Position numbers and translations under genes: made by a program. A stretch of DNA of 64,000 nt from Polaromonas sp. C04 (lineage in GTDB: Bacteria; Pseudomonadota; Gammaproteobacteria; Burkholderiales; Burkholderiaceae_C): positions 62,001-126,000 of the forward strand of contig NZ_MUNS01000028.1 of the NCBI RefSeq assembly GCF_002002705.1, written 5' to 3'. Shown in pieces: positions 56,153 to 64,000 of this stretch (position 1 is its first letter; each line of letters starts with the position of its first letter). The notes below the pieces were generated by a model. That model was given only the letters and a program-made list of their open reading frames with translations, did not search any database and was not told the DNA's origin.

Positions 56153-57361
56153 ATGAATTTCATCCGTTTCTCCGATCTGTGCGCCCAGGGCAAAGTCCGT
56201 GGCCAGCGCGTCTTCATCCGCGCCGACCTGAACGTGCCGCTGGATGAGATGGGGCGCATCACCGAAGACACGCGCATTCGCGCCTCCATCGCCTGCATCC
56301 GGATGGCGCTGGACGCCGGTGCGGCCGTGATGGTGACCTCGCATCTCAGACGCCCGACGGAGGGCGAATTCCAGCCGCGGGACTCGCTGGCGCCGGTCGC
56401 GGCGCGCCTGGGCGAACTGCTGGACCGCGAGGTGCCGCTGATCGCCAACTGGGTCGATGGCTTCCAGGTCGATGGCAAGGATCTGTCCCCCGGCCAGCTG
56501 GTTCTGCTGGAGAATTGCCGCCTGAACCGCGGCGAAAAAAAGAACGACGAAGTGTTGGCCAGGAAAATGGCCTCGCTGTGCGACATCTACGTGCACGATG
56601 CCTTTGGCACGGCGCACCGCGCCGAAGCCAGCACTTACGGCATCGCCCAGTACGCGCCGATCGCCTGCGCCGGCCCGCTGCTGGCGGCCGAGATGGATGC
56701 CATCGCGCGTGCGCTGAGCAACCCGAAACGCCCGCTGGTGGCGATCGTGGCGGGCTCCAAGGTGTCGACCAAGCTCACCATCCTGAAAGCCCTGGCTGCC
56801 AAGGTCGATCAGTTGATCGTGGGCGGCGGCATCGCCAACACCTTCATGCTGGCCAGCGGCCTGGCTATCGGCAAGAGCCTGGCCGAGCGCGAGCTGTTGG
56901 ACGAGGCCCGCGCCGTGATGGATCTCATGAAGGCGCGCGGCGCCGAGGTGCCGATCCCCACCGACGTGGTGACAGCCAAAACCTTTGCCGCCGACGCGCC
57001 GGCCACCATCAAGGCCGCCACCGAGGTGGCCGACGACGACCTGATTCTCGACATCGGCCCGCAGACCACGGCCCGGCTCGCGGCGCAGCTGATGGCGGCC
57101 GGCACCATTGTCTGGAACGGGCCGGTCGGCGTGTTCGAGTTCGATGCGTTTGCCCACGGCACCGAAGGCATCGCGCGTGCGATTGCCCAAAGCGCGGCGT
57201 TTTCGATTGCGGGTGGCGGCGACACGCTGGCGGCGATTGCCAAATACGGCATCGAGAAGCAGGTGGATTACATCTCGACCGGCGGCGGCGCCTTTCTCGA
57301 AGTGCTGGAGGGCAAGACCCTGCCGGCGTTCGAGATCCTGCAAAAGCGCGCCAACGGTTGA
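56153..57361 (+). CDS. pgk: Phosphoglycerate kinase
   Basis: 402 residues. [40 protein letters not shown] and [13 protein letters not shown] are the PGK blocks for 3-phosphoglycerate and ATP binding. The substrate-site motif normally written SHLGRP reads SHLRRP here (CTC AGA CGC CCG), an odd change at a glycine that is nearly invariant in the family as I know it. Makes ATP in glycolysis and consumes it in the Calvin cycle. First of three sugar-phosphate genes (pgk, pyk, fba). Confidence 0.96.
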   Translation: MNFIRFSDLCAQGKVRGQRVFIRADLNVPLDEMGRITEDTRIRASIACIRMALDAGAAVMVTSHLRRPTEGEFQPRDSLAPVAARLGELLDREVPLIANWVDGFQVDGKDLSPGQLVLLENCRLNRGEKKNDEVLARKMASLCDIYVHDAFGTAHRAEASTYGIAQYAPIACAGPLLAAEMDAIARALSNPKRPLVAIVAGSKVSTKLTILKALAAKVDQLIVGGGIANTFMLASGLAIGKSLAERELLDEARAVMDLMKARGAEVPIPTDVVTAKTFAADAPATIKAATEVADDDLILDIGPQTTARLAAQLMAAGTIVWNGPVGVFEFDAFAHGTEGIARAIAQSAAFSIAGGGDTLAAIAKYGIEKQVDYISTGGGAFLEVLEGKTLPAFEILQKRANG

Positions 57362-57387
57362 GTTCGCGGCGCGGGCGACTGCGGGTC

Positions 57388-57408
57388 CGGGTGAAAGACT
57401 TTCACCCG
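57388..57408. promoter_or_regulatory. 21-bp palindrome upstream of pyk
   Basis: CGGGTGAAAG-A-CTTTCACCCG: perfect 10-bp arms around one central base, 90 bp before the pyk ATG and 27 bp after the pgk stop. There is no T-tract, so an operator is likelier than a terminator. Confidence 0.55.
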
Positions 57409-57497
57409 AATCGACTGCAATGCCGGGGATTTCGTAACTGACATGTTCCCCGATTGCGGCGAGAATCCGAAACTTAATTACATCGGAGACTCACCCC

Positions 57498-58931
57498 ATG
57501 CCGCGTCGCGCCACCAAAATTGTTGCCACCCTGGGCCCCGCCTCCAGTGACCCGGCGTTGCTGGAGCAGATGATCCGGGCCGGCGTCAACGTGGTGCGGC
57601 TCAACTTCAGCCACGGCAAGGCGCAGGACCACATCGACCGGGCCGCCCTGGTGCGCGAGGCGGCCAGGCGCGTTGGCCGCGAAGTGGCCATCATGGCCGA
57701 CCTGCAGGGTCCGAAGATCCGCGTGGGCGTGTTTGCCGACGGCAAGGTGCTGCTCGCGCCGGGGCAGAAGTTTGTGCTCGACGCCTCGCGCACCGAGCCG
57801 GGCGACCAGGACGGCGTCGGTCTCGACTACAAGGAGTTGCCGCGCGACGTCAAGCCGGGCGATTTGCTGCTGCTCAACGACGGGCTGATCGTGCTGACGG
57901 TCGATGTCGTGCGCGGCGAGCAGGTGCACACCACCGTCAAGCTCGGCGGCGAGCTGTCCAACAACAAGGGCATCAACAAGCAGGGCGGCGGCCTGACCGC
58001 GCCGGCGCTGACGGCCAAGGACATGGAAGACATCAAGACCGCGATGAGCTTTCAGGCCGACTACCTGGCGGTGAGCTTCCCGAAGAATTCGACCGACATG
58101 GAAATGGCGCGCCAGCTCGCCAACGTGGCGGCGGCGCCGTACCAGCACAAGCCGGGGCTGATCGCCAAGATCGAGCGCGCCGAAGCCATTCCGCGGCTGG
58201 AAGAGATCCTCAAGGCCAGCGACGGCATCATGGTCGCGCGCGGCGACCTGGCGGTCGAGGTCGGCAACGCGGTGGTGCCGGCCCTGCAAAAACGCATGAT
58301 CCGCATGGCGCGCGAGATGGACAAGCTGGTGATTACCGCCACGCAGATGATGGAGAGCATGATCAGCAACCCGGTGCCGACGCGCGCCGAGGTCAGCGAT
58401 GTGGCCAACGCCGTGCTGGACGGCACCGATGCCGTGATGCTGTCGGCCGAGACGGCCGCCGGCAAGTACCCGCTGGAGACGGTGCAGGAAATGGCCAAGA
58501 TTTGCGCCGAAGCCGAGAAGGCCGAGTACGCCGAGCTGGAGGCCGATTTCTCGGGCAAGACGTTCGGGCGCATCGACCAGTCGATTGCCATGGGCGCGCT
58601 GTTCACCGCGCACCACCTGGGGGCCAAGGCGATCGTGGCGATGACCGACAGCGGCTCGACCGCCCTGTGGATGAGCCGGCACCGCATTCATGTGCCGATC
58701 TACGCGCTCACGCCCAAGGTCGCCACGCAGCGCAAGATGGCGCTGTATCGCAACGTGCGCCCGCTCTTGATGGATACCAGCGTGGACCGTGATACCGCGC
58801 TGGCCGAGGCCGAAGGCCATCTGAAGAGCCGCAACATCGTGCAGCGAGGCGATGTGTACGCGATCACCTGCGGCGAACCCATGGGCGCGCCGGGCGGCAC
58901 CAACATGCTCAAGATCTGCCAGGTCAGCTGA
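57498..58931 (+). CDS. pyk: Pyruvate kinase
   Basis: 477 residues. ATKIVATLGPASSDPALLEQ and VVRLNFSHGKAQDHI open the barrel; IMVARGDLAVEVG and LVITATQMMESMISNPVPTR (the signature with catalytic Lys/metal residues) follow; C-terminal regulatory domain ends GGTNMLKICQVS. Converts phosphoenolpyruvate to pyruvate with ATP gain. CGGAG precedes ATG 57498. A palindrome lies in its upstream region. Confidence 0.97.
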   Translation: MPRRATKIVATLGPASSDPALLEQMIRAGVNVVRLNFSHGKAQDHIDRAALVREAARRVGREVAIMADLQGPKIRVGVFADGKVLLAPGQKFVLDASRTEPGDQDGVGLDYKELPRDVKPGDLLLLNDGLIVLTVDVVRGEQVHTTVKLGGELSNNKGINKQGGGLTAPALTAKDMEDIKTAMSFQADYLAVSFPKNSTDMEMARQLANVAAAPYQHKPGLIAKIERAEAIPRLEEILKASDGIMVARGDLAVEVGNAVVPALQKRMIRMAREMDKLVITATQMMESMISNPVPTRAEVSDVANAVLDGTDAVMLSAETAAGKYPLETVQEMAKICAEAEKAEYAELEADFSGKTFGRIDQSIAMGALFTAHHLGAKAIVAMTDSGSTALWMSRHRIHVPIYALTPKVATQRKMALYRNVRPLLMDTSVDRDTALAEAEGHLKSRNIVQRGDVYAITCGEPMGAPGGTNMLKICQVS

Positions 58932-58986
58932 TAGCGCCCGCCAAAGAGCGCACGATTCGTGCGATAACCGGCGCCACGTTAAAATC

Positions 58987-59018
58987 GCGGCTTGGTTACC
59001 AGACGGTTACCAAGCCGC
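58987..59018 (+). promoter_or_regulatory. Long inverted repeat in the leader of fba
   Basis: GCGGCTTGGTTACC (58987-59000), loop AGAC, GGTTACCAAGCCGC (59005-59018); 13 of 14 positions pair. GGTTACC also occurs as a direct repeat. It lies 49 bp before the fba ATG and directly after a TTAAAAT promoter-like sequence. It could be an operator or an RNA hairpin in the leader; a terminator for pyk is less likely, as there is no long T run. Confidence 0.6.
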
Positions 59019-59066
59019 TTTGGCGCCGGTCAGGTGCCGGTTTTCAACTCTCAGGGATCATTCATC

Positions 59067-60131
59067 ATGGCACTCGTTTCGATGCGCGAGCTGCTGGACC
59101 ATGCCGCCGCTCACGGCTACGGCATTCCGGCTTTCAACGTCAACAACCTGGAGCAGGTCCAGGCCGTCATGTCGGCCGCCGACGAGGTCGGCGCGCCGGT
59201 GATCCTGCAGGCCAGCGCCGGCGCGCGCAAGTATGCCGGGGAGCCTTTCATCAAGCACCTGATCCAGGCGGCGCTCGAAGCGTATCCGAAGATCCCGCTG
59301 GTGATGCACCAGGACCATGGCCAGAGCCCCGACGTCTGCCAGGGCGCGATCAACCTGGGTTTCTCCTCGGTCATGATGGACGGCTCGCTCAAGGCCGATG
59401 GCAAGACCATTGCCGACTACGACTACAACGTCGACGTCACCCGCAAGGTGGTTGACATGGCGCACGCCACCGGCGTGACGGTCGAAGGCGAACTCGGCTG
59501 CCTGGGCTCGCTGGAGACCATGAAGGGCGACAAGGAGGACGGCCACGGCACCGAGGCCACCATGACCCTGGACCAGTTGCTGACCGACCCCGAGCAGGCC
59601 GCCGATTTTGTCCAGCGCACCCAGCTCGACGCGCTGGCGATTGCCATCGGTACCAGCCACGGCGCCTACAAGTTCACGCGCAAGCCCACCGGCGATATCC
59701 TGGCGATCGGCCGCATCAAGGAAATCCACCGCCGCATCCCCAACACGCATCTGGTGATGCATGGCAGCTCCAGCGTGCCGCAGGATTTGCTGGCCGAGAT
59801 CCGTAAATACGGTGGCGCCATGAAGGAGACCTACGGCGTGCCGGTCGAGGAAATCCAGGAAGCCATCAAGCACGGCGTGCGCAAGATCAACATCGACACC
59901 GACATCCGCCTCGCCATGACGGCGGCCATCCGCAAGTACCTGTTCGAAAACCCCGACAAGTTCGACCCGCGCGATTACCTCAAGCCGGCGCGCGAAGCCG
60001 CCAAACAGATCTGCAAGCAGCGCTATGTCCAGTTCGGCTGCGAAGGCCAGGGCGCCAAAATCAAGGGCCACAGCCTGCAGGTGGTGGCGGGCCAGTACGC
60101 CCGGGGCGAGCTGGCGCAGGTGGTGCACTGA
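59067..60131 (+). CDS. fba: Fructose-bisphosphate aldolase, class II
   Basis: 354 residues from ATG 59067 (AGGGA upstream). Zinc ligands and active-site stretches: [80 protein letters not shown]. The pattern is that of the CbbA-like (Calvin-cycle type) class II enzymes of betaproteobacteria. Splits or forms fructose 1,6-bisphosphate. A strong hairpin terminator follows. Confidence 0.96.
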   Translation: MALVSMRELLDHAAAHGYGIPAFNVNNLEQVQAVMSAADEVGAPVILQASAGARKYAGEPFIKHLIQAALEAYPKIPLVMHQDHGQSPDVCQGAINLGFSSVMMDGSLKADGKTIADYDYNVDVTRKVVDMAHATGVTVEGELGCLGSLETMKGDKEDGHGTEATMTLDQLLTDPEQAADFVQRTQLDALAIAIGTSHGAYKFTRKPTGDILAIGRIKEIHRRIPNTHLVMHGSSSVPQDLLAEIRKYGGAMKETYGVPVEEIQEAIKHGVRKINIDTDIRLAMTAAIRKYLFENPDKFDPRDYLKPAREAAKQICKQRYVQFGCEGQGAKIKGHSLQVVAGQYARGELAQVVH

Positions 60132-60160
60132 GCGTCGCCCAGACCGCGCCCCAGCCGCAA

Positions 60161-60186
60161 AAGCCACCGACCCGGTGGCTTTTTTG
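60161..60186 (+). terminator. Intrinsic terminator after fba
   Basis: AAGCCACC (60161-60168), loop GACCC, GGTGGCTT (60174-60181), T run. Confidence 0.92.
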
Positions 60187-60262
60187 CCTTGAGTGAGAAT
60201 AGACTTAAGTGTTGGCGCTCGCCCTCGAGCGCCACCGTCATCGAACCCGAACACCCACTGAC

Positions 60263-61180
60263 ATGACCAGCCCTGCTCCGTCCCTGCACACCTCCTCCCT
60301 CAAATCCCTGCCGCTGCTCGCGCGCGGCAAGGTGCGCGACAACTATGCCGTGGGCACCGACCGCATCCTGATGGTGGCGAGCGACCGCATCAGCGCGTTC
60401 GACGTGATCATGGGCGAGCCGATTCCGGGCAAGGGCGTGCTGCTCACGCAAATGGCGCTGTTCTGGTTCGACAGGCTGGGGCACCTGTGCCCGAACCACC
60501 TGACCGGCGCGGCACCCGAGAGCGTCGTAACGCCCGAGGAAGTGGCGCAGGTCAAGGACCGCTCCATGCTGGTCAAGCGCCTGAAACCCATCCCGGTCGA
60601 GGCCGTGGTGCGCGGCTACCTGGCCGGCAGCGGCTGGAAGGAGTACCAGCAGGGCCAGTCGGTCTGCGGCGTGCCGCTGCCCGCCGGCCTGAAAAATGCC
60701 AGCAAGCTACCCGAGCCCATCTTCACACCGGCCGCCAAGGCCGAGGCTGGCGCGCACGACGAGAACATCAGCTACGAACACATGGTCAAGGTGGTCGGCC
60801 CCGCACTGGCCGCGCAGATCAAAAAGATCAGCATCGAGATTTACCGGACCGCCGCGGCCTTTGCGCTGAGCAAGGGCATCATCATTGCCGACACCAAATT
60901 CGAGTTCGGCCTGGACGAGCAGGGCATGTTGACGCTGATGGACGAGGTGCTGACGCCCGACTCGTCGCGCTATTGGCCGGTGGAGGGCTATGAAGCGGCC
61001 TTTGCCGCCGGGCAGAACCCGCCGAGCTACGACAAGCAGTTCCTGCGCGACTGGCTGGAAGCCGTGCGCATCAATGGCAAGCCCTGGGACAAGACCCCGC
61101 CGGCGCCGCATCTGCCGCCGGACGTGGTTGCCAAAACCGCCGCCAAGTACCAGGAAGCGCTGCAGCGGCTCACTGCCTGA
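60263..61180 (+). CDS. purC: Phosphoribosylaminoimidazole-succinocarboxamide synthase
   Basis: 305 residues from ATG 60263. [20 protein letters not shown] and [19 protein letters not shown] are the SAICAR synthetase start; [20 protein letters not shown]-like and [16 protein letters not shown] follow. Joins CAIR and aspartate in purine synthesis. purE and purK lie just downstream, with a divergently placed thioredoxin gene in between. Confidence 0.97.
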   Translation: MTSPAPSLHTSSLKSLPLLARGKVRDNYAVGTDRILMVASDRISAFDVIMGEPIPGKGVLLTQMALFWFDRLGHLCPNHLTGAAPESVVTPEEVAQVKDRSMLVKRLKPIPVEAVVRGYLAGSGWKEYQQGQSVCGVPLPAGLKNASKLPEPIFTPAAKAEAGAHDENISYEHMVKVVGPALAAQIKKISIEIYRTAAAFALSKGIIIADTKFEFGLDEQGMLTLMDEVLTPDSSRYWPVEGYEAAFAAGQNPPSYDKQFLRDWLEAVRINGKPWDKTPPAPHLPPDVVAKTAAKYQEALQRLTA

Positions 61181-61185
61181 TGGCT

Positions 61186-61259
61186 GTCGTTCCCGGCTTG
61201 ACCGGCAATCCACGGTAGTGGTCTGCGGGAGGCGGATTCCTGCCTGCGCGGGAATGACA
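61186..61259. repeat. REP-like element, GTCATTCCCGC type
   Basis: GTCGTTCCCGGCTTGACCGG at one end and GCCTGCGCGGGAATGAC at the other form an imperfect inverted pair. Occupies most of the 117-bp gap between the convergent purC and thioredoxin genes. Confidence 0.6.
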
Positions 61260-61297
61260 GAGGTCGCGCGGGCGGCGCTGGACCTGCTTGGGGCGCG

Positions 61298-62218
61298 TCA
61301 ACTCAGGATCACGCTGCTCAGGCGCCGGCGGTAGCTCGCCACCGTCGGATCATCGGGCGGGATCTGGCCGTCGGCCACCTTGGGTTTGGGCGGCTCGATG
61401 ATGTCCAGGATGGCGATACAGGTCTTGCGCGCGAGCTCCTCGCTCCAGGTCTTGTCGCGCATCAGGATCTCCAAAAGTTCGTCGAGCGCGTCAGTCCAGC
61501 GCTGCTGCGCCATCAGCCATTGGGCCTTGTGAAAGCGCGCCTCGAAGTCGCGCTTGTTGACCGCGATTTTCGCATCAAATGCGGCCTCAGCCCCTACCCC
61601 GTCTGCGTGGCTAGCTACAAAATCGATAGCATCCATCCAGCGCTGCAGCGAATCGAAGCGGCGCACCGTGGCGGCTTTGTCAAGCACGGGCGCGAACGCC
61701 ACCCTGGCATCGTCGACATGGCCCTGCTGCAGCAGCAGCTTGACGTAGTCGAAGCGTGCGTCATCGTTGGCCGGGTCGGTGGCCACGGCGTACTGCAGCT
61801 TTTCCAGTGCGCTGCCGGTGTCGCCCTCCTGCAGCGCGTCCTGGGCCTGCGCGTCCGCCTCCTCGGCCTGCGCCTGTTCGGCACTGGCCACGTGCTTGTC
61901 GAGGAACTGGCGGATCTCGGCCTCCGGGATGGCGCCCACGAAGCCGTCCACCGGCTGCCCGGCGTTGAAAAGCACGCAAAACGGGATGCTGCGCACGCCG
62001 AACATCTGGCTCAGCTGCTGCGAGATTTGCGGCACCTTGTCGGCGTCCAGCTTGGCCAGCGCGAAGCGCCCGCCATAGTCCGCCTCGAGCTTTTCCAGCA
62101 CCGGGCCGAGCTGCTTGCACGGGCCGCACCATTCGGCCCAGATGTCGAGCAGCACGGGCTGGGCGTTCGACGCATCGATCAGGTCGGACTGAATATTTTC
62201 AAGGGTGATGTCGATCAT
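61298..62218 (-). CDS. Thioredoxin domain protein with TPR tail (YbbN/CnoX-like co-chaperone)
   Basis: 306 residues. Thioredoxin fold (1-110) with a full WCGPC active site (WAEWCGPCKQLGPVLEKLEA) and cis-Pro in VRSIPFCVLF; then helical TPR-like repeats (DALQEGDTGSALEKLQYAVA; DARFDYVKLLLQQGHVDDAR). Resembles CnoX/YbbN, a holdase that hands clients to GroEL under oxidative stress. Divergent from purE with 36 bp between starts. The 55-bp element copy at 61576-61630 lies in frame and encodes AIDFVASHADGVGAEAAFDA. Confidence 0.93.
   Translation of the reverse strand: MIDITLENIQSDLIDASNAQPVLLDIWAEWCGPCKQLGPVLEKLEADYGGRFALAKLDADKVPQISQQLSQMFGVRSIPFCVLFNAGQPVDGFVGAIPEAEIRQFLDKHVASAEQAQAEEADAQAQDALQEGDTGSALEKLQYAVATDPANDDARFDYVKLLLQQGHVDDARVAFAPVLDKAATVRRFDSLQRWMDAIDFVASHADGVGAEAAFDAKIAVNKRDFEARFHKAQWLMAQQRWTDALDELLEILMRDKTWSEELARKTCIAILDIIEPPKPKVADGQIPPDDPTVASYRRRLSSVILS
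61576..61630 (-). repeat. 55-bp dispersed element, copy 10 (inside the thioredoxin gene)
   Basis: Minus strand GCTATCGATTTTGTAGCTAG, CCACGCAGACGG, GGTAGGGGCTGAGGCCGCATTTG. Close to the copy in moaC in sequence and frame. Confidence 0.75.
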
Positions 62219-62254
62219 TGTGGGTAGTTCGGGGTGAAAACGTAAAATTCAAAG

Positions 62255-62752
62255 ATGACTATTCAAATCGGCGTGGTGATGGGCTCGGCCAGCGACTGGG
62301 ACACGATGCAGCACGCAGTGCAGATTCTCCAACAGTTCGGCATCGCCTATGAAGCGCGGGTGGTTTCGGCGCACCGCATGCCCAACGAGCTGTTTGCCTA
62401 TGCCGAATCGGCCGTGCCGCGCGGGCTGCGCGCCATTATCGCGGGCGCCGGCGGCGCCGCGCATCTGCCGGGCATGCTGGCAGCCAAGACGCTGGTGCCG
62501 GTGCTCGGCGTGCCGGTGCCCAGCCGGCACCTGCAAGGCGTGGATTCGCTCTACAGCATCGTGCAGATGCCCAAGGGCGTGCCGGTCGCCACCTTTGCCA
62601 TCGGCGCGGCGGGCGCGGCCAATGCAGCGCTGTTTGCGGTGGCTATGCTGGCGGGGGAGGACGCGGCGCTGCGTGCGCGGCTCGAAGCCTTCCGCGCCGA
62701 GCAGACCGAGGCCGCGCGCGCCATGACCTTGCCACCCGCAGGCGCCGCATGA
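62255..62752 (+). CDS. purE: 5-(carboxyamino)imidazole ribonucleotide mutase
   Basis: 165 residues. [31 protein letters not shown] and [20 protein letters not shown] are the class I PurE motifs. Rearranges N5-CAIR to CAIR, the step after PurK. Overlaps purK by four bases (ATGA). Confidence 0.97.
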   Translation: MTIQIGVVMGSASDWDTMQHAVQILQQFGIAYEARVVSAHRMPNELFAYAESAVPRGLRAIIAGAGGAAHLPGMLAAKTLVPVLGVPVPSRHLQGVDSLYSIVQMPKGVPVATFAIGAAGAANAALFAVAMLAGEDAALRARLEAFRAEQTEAARAMTLPPAGAA

Positions 62753-63933
62753 ACACGCACGAAGCGACAAGCGTGGGGGCGCCCATCCTTCCAGGCGCGA
62801 CCCTGGGCGTCATGGGCGGCGGCCAGCTCGGGCGCATGTTCGTGCAGGCGGCCCAAAGCATGGGCTACTTCACGGTGGTGCTCGACCCCGATGCCAGCAG
62901 TCCGGCGGGGCTGGTCAGCCACTACCATCTGCAGGCCGGTTACCAGGATCCGCAGGCCCTGGCGCAGCTGGCGCAGCGCTGCGATGCCATCACCACCGAG
63001 TTCGAGAACGTGCCCGCGCCGGCGCTGCGACAGCTCTCCGCGCAGCGCCGGGTGTCGCCCGGTGCCGATGCGGTCGCCATTGCGCAGGACCGCGCGCGCG
63101 AGAAGGCGCATTTCGTGGCCTGCGGCGTGCCCTGTGCGCCGCATGCCGTGATCGAAACCGCGGCGCAGCTGGCCGCCGTCTCCGAGGCACTGCTGCCCGG
63201 CATCCTCAAGACCGCGCGCCTGGGCTATGACGGCAAGGGGCAGATCCGCGTCAAGACCCGTGCCGAGCTGGCCGCGGCCTGGGCCGAATTGCATGGTGCG
63301 CCCTGCGTGCTGGAAAAAATGCTGGCCCTCAAGGCGGAATGCTCGGTGATTGTGGCGCGCGGCCTGGATGGCGCCATGGTGCATTTCCCGGTGCAGCGCA
63401 ATCTGCACCGTGACGGCATCCTGGCCGTGACCGAGGTTTATGAAGGAAATGTGCCGCCAGCCCTTGCCCGGTCTGCGATAGAGGCTACCGAATCAATAGC
63501 AAACGGCTTGCAGTACGTGGGCGTGATGTGCGTTGAATTCTTTGTGCTGCAGGACGATTCGCTGGTCGTCAACGAGATGGCGCCGCGCCCGCACAACAGC
63601 GGCCACTACACGATCGACGCCTGCGACCTCTCGCAGTTCGACCTGCAGCTGCGCACCCTCACTGGCCTGCCGCTGGTGGCGCCGCGCCAGCACAGCCCGG
63701 CCATCATGCTGAACCTGCTCGGCGACCTGTGGTTCCCCTCGGGTGACGAGGCGGTGACGCCGCCCTGGCGCGAGCTGCTCGCGCTGCCGGGGGCGCACCT
63801 GCACCTGTACGGCAAGCAGCAGGCGCGGCGCGGGCGCAAGATGGGGCACCTGTGCATCACCGGCGCCAGCGTGGCGCAGGCCCGTGCCACGGCGCAGCAG
63901 GCGGCGCAGCTGCTGGGGCTGGACGCATTTTGA
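62749..63933 (+). CDS. purK: 5-(carboxyamino)imidazole ribonucleotide synthase
   Basis: 394 residues. ATP-grasp enzyme: [80 protein letters not shown]. Carboxylates AIR with bicarbonate and ATP. The first dozen residues ([13 protein letters not shown]) are encoded by a piece of the GC-palindromic repeat (62753-62779), a non-family extension; no later start codon would retain the glycine loop region properly. A 55-bp element copy lies at 63445-63500. Confidence 0.96.
   Translation: MNTHEATSVGAPILPGATLGVMGGGQLGRMFVQAAQSMGYFTVVLDPDASSPAGLVSHYHLQAGYQDPQALAQLAQRCDAITTEFENVPAPALRQLSAQRRVSPGADAVAIAQDRAREKAHFVACGVPCAPHAVIETAAQLAAVSEALLPGILKTARLGYDGKGQIRVKTRAELAAAWAELHGAPCVLEKMLALKAECSVIVARGLDGAMVHFPVQRNLHRDGILAVTEVYEGNVPPALARSAIEATESIANGLQYVGVMCVEFFVLQDDSLVVNEMAPRPHNSGHYTIDACDLSQFDLQLRTLTGLPLVAPRQHSPAIMLNLLGDLWFPSGDEAVTPPWRELLALPGAHLHLYGKQQARRGRKMGHLCITGASVAQARATAQQAAQLLGLDAF
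62753..62779 (+). repeat. GC-palindromic repeat, right-end fragment at the purK start
   Basis: ACACGCACGAAGCGACAAGC followed by GTGGGGG equals the right end of the copies at 49514-49586 and 50124-50191. It codes for the N-terminus of PurK. Confidence 0.6.
63445..63500 (-). repeat. 55-bp dispersed element, copy 11 (inside purK)
   Basis: Minus strand GCTATTGATTCGGTAGCCTC, ATCGCAGACCGG, CAAGGGCTGGCGGCACATTTCC. Encodes [20 protein letters not shown] on the purK strand; the host protein keeps what appears to be its normal length here. Confidence 0.72.
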
Positions 63934-63958
63934 GCGCGCCACGCCGGAGCGCCTGCGC

Positions 63959-64000
63959 ATGATCCTGCCGGCAGACGCCGCAGATTCGATCGCCATCGCC
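63959..64000 (+). CDS. Start of a Sua5/YciO/YrdC family gene (threonylcarbamoyl-AMP synthase)
   Basis: Only 14 codons are inside the window: MILPADAADSIAIA from ATG 63959. The start resembles the N-terminus of YrdC/Sua5 proteins and this gene commonly follows purK in Burkholderiales. The call rests mainly on position and a few residues. Confidence 0.5.
   Translation, partial: MILPADAADSIAIA

Noticed and set aside
58928-58985. Possible further copy of the 55-bp element after pyk (GATAGCGCCCGCCAAAGAGCGC)
   Set aside because: Only the ATAGC-GC portion matches; the AGGGCT, GGC and ATTTT blocks are absent.

Overview
The window looks like chromosomal core DNA of a high-GC betaproteobacterium of the order Burkholderiales, most likely family Comamonadaceae. 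The basis is protein similarity as I recognise it, gene order (sucCD-terC-pilA; pgk-pyk-fba-purC-purE-purK; smg-dprA-lysM divergent from def-fmt; yajC-secDF-DUF1631), a DUF3717/DUF1289 protein, and dispersed short repeats of a type I recall from that family. I cannot name the genus. No rRNA, tRNA, CRISPR array, insertion sequence or prophage was seen.

Layout. 1-346: start of argC (minus). 507-3457: sucC, sucD and a first TerC-family gene, closed by hairpin terminators. 3604-8539: a compact signalling cluster of PP2C phosphatase, FHA protein, metallo-beta-lactamase phosphodiesterase-like protein and a GAF-fused GspE/PilB ATPase. 8636-13671: type IV pilin behind a sigma-54 promoter, two O-antigen-ligase/PglL-type genes and galE, read here as a pilin glycosylation locus. 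13687-14417: VapBC toxin-antitoxin pair with a palindromic operator. 14430-20905: moaC, a BepA-like M48 protease, a PF04020 membrane protein, a second TerC gene behind a probable yybP-ykoY manganese riboswitch, DUF3717/DUF1289 and DUF2007 proteins, yaeQ and purB. 21043-29655: glutathione S-transferase, glnE, yhdP-like gene and a nitrilase-family amidase. 29652-33798: histidine kinase/response regulator pair, an overlooked 53-residue membrane ORF, mltA. 33862-39141: a Csu-type chaperone-usher pilus operon (minus). 39395-43638: Lrp/AsnC regulator divergent from a fused indolepyruvate ferredoxin oxidoreductase. 43830-49465: yajC, secD, secF, DUF1631. 49589-56067: smg, dprA, lysM / def, BamE-like lipoprotein, fmt, azlC, azlD. 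56153-64000: pgk, pyk, fba, purC, a thioredoxin-TPR co-chaperone, purE, purK and the first codons of a Sua5/YrdC gene.

Most genes are housekeeping: TCA cycle, glycolysis/Calvin enzymes, purine synthesis, protein export, translation start and end processing, nitrogen control. Two surface systems (type IV pili and Csu pili) are embedded among them and each carries its own recognisable control site (sigma-54 element; CRP-like palindrome).

The most unusual signal is a family of about 55-bp sequences, 11 copies in 64 kb and in both orientations, mostly sitting in frame inside essential or conserved genes (argC, moaC, dprA twice, fmt, purK, a thioredoxin gene, an O-antigen ligase gene) or across stop codons. 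A second, GC-palindromic family lies mainly at gene ends and supplies the C-terminus of AzlC and the N-terminus of PurK.
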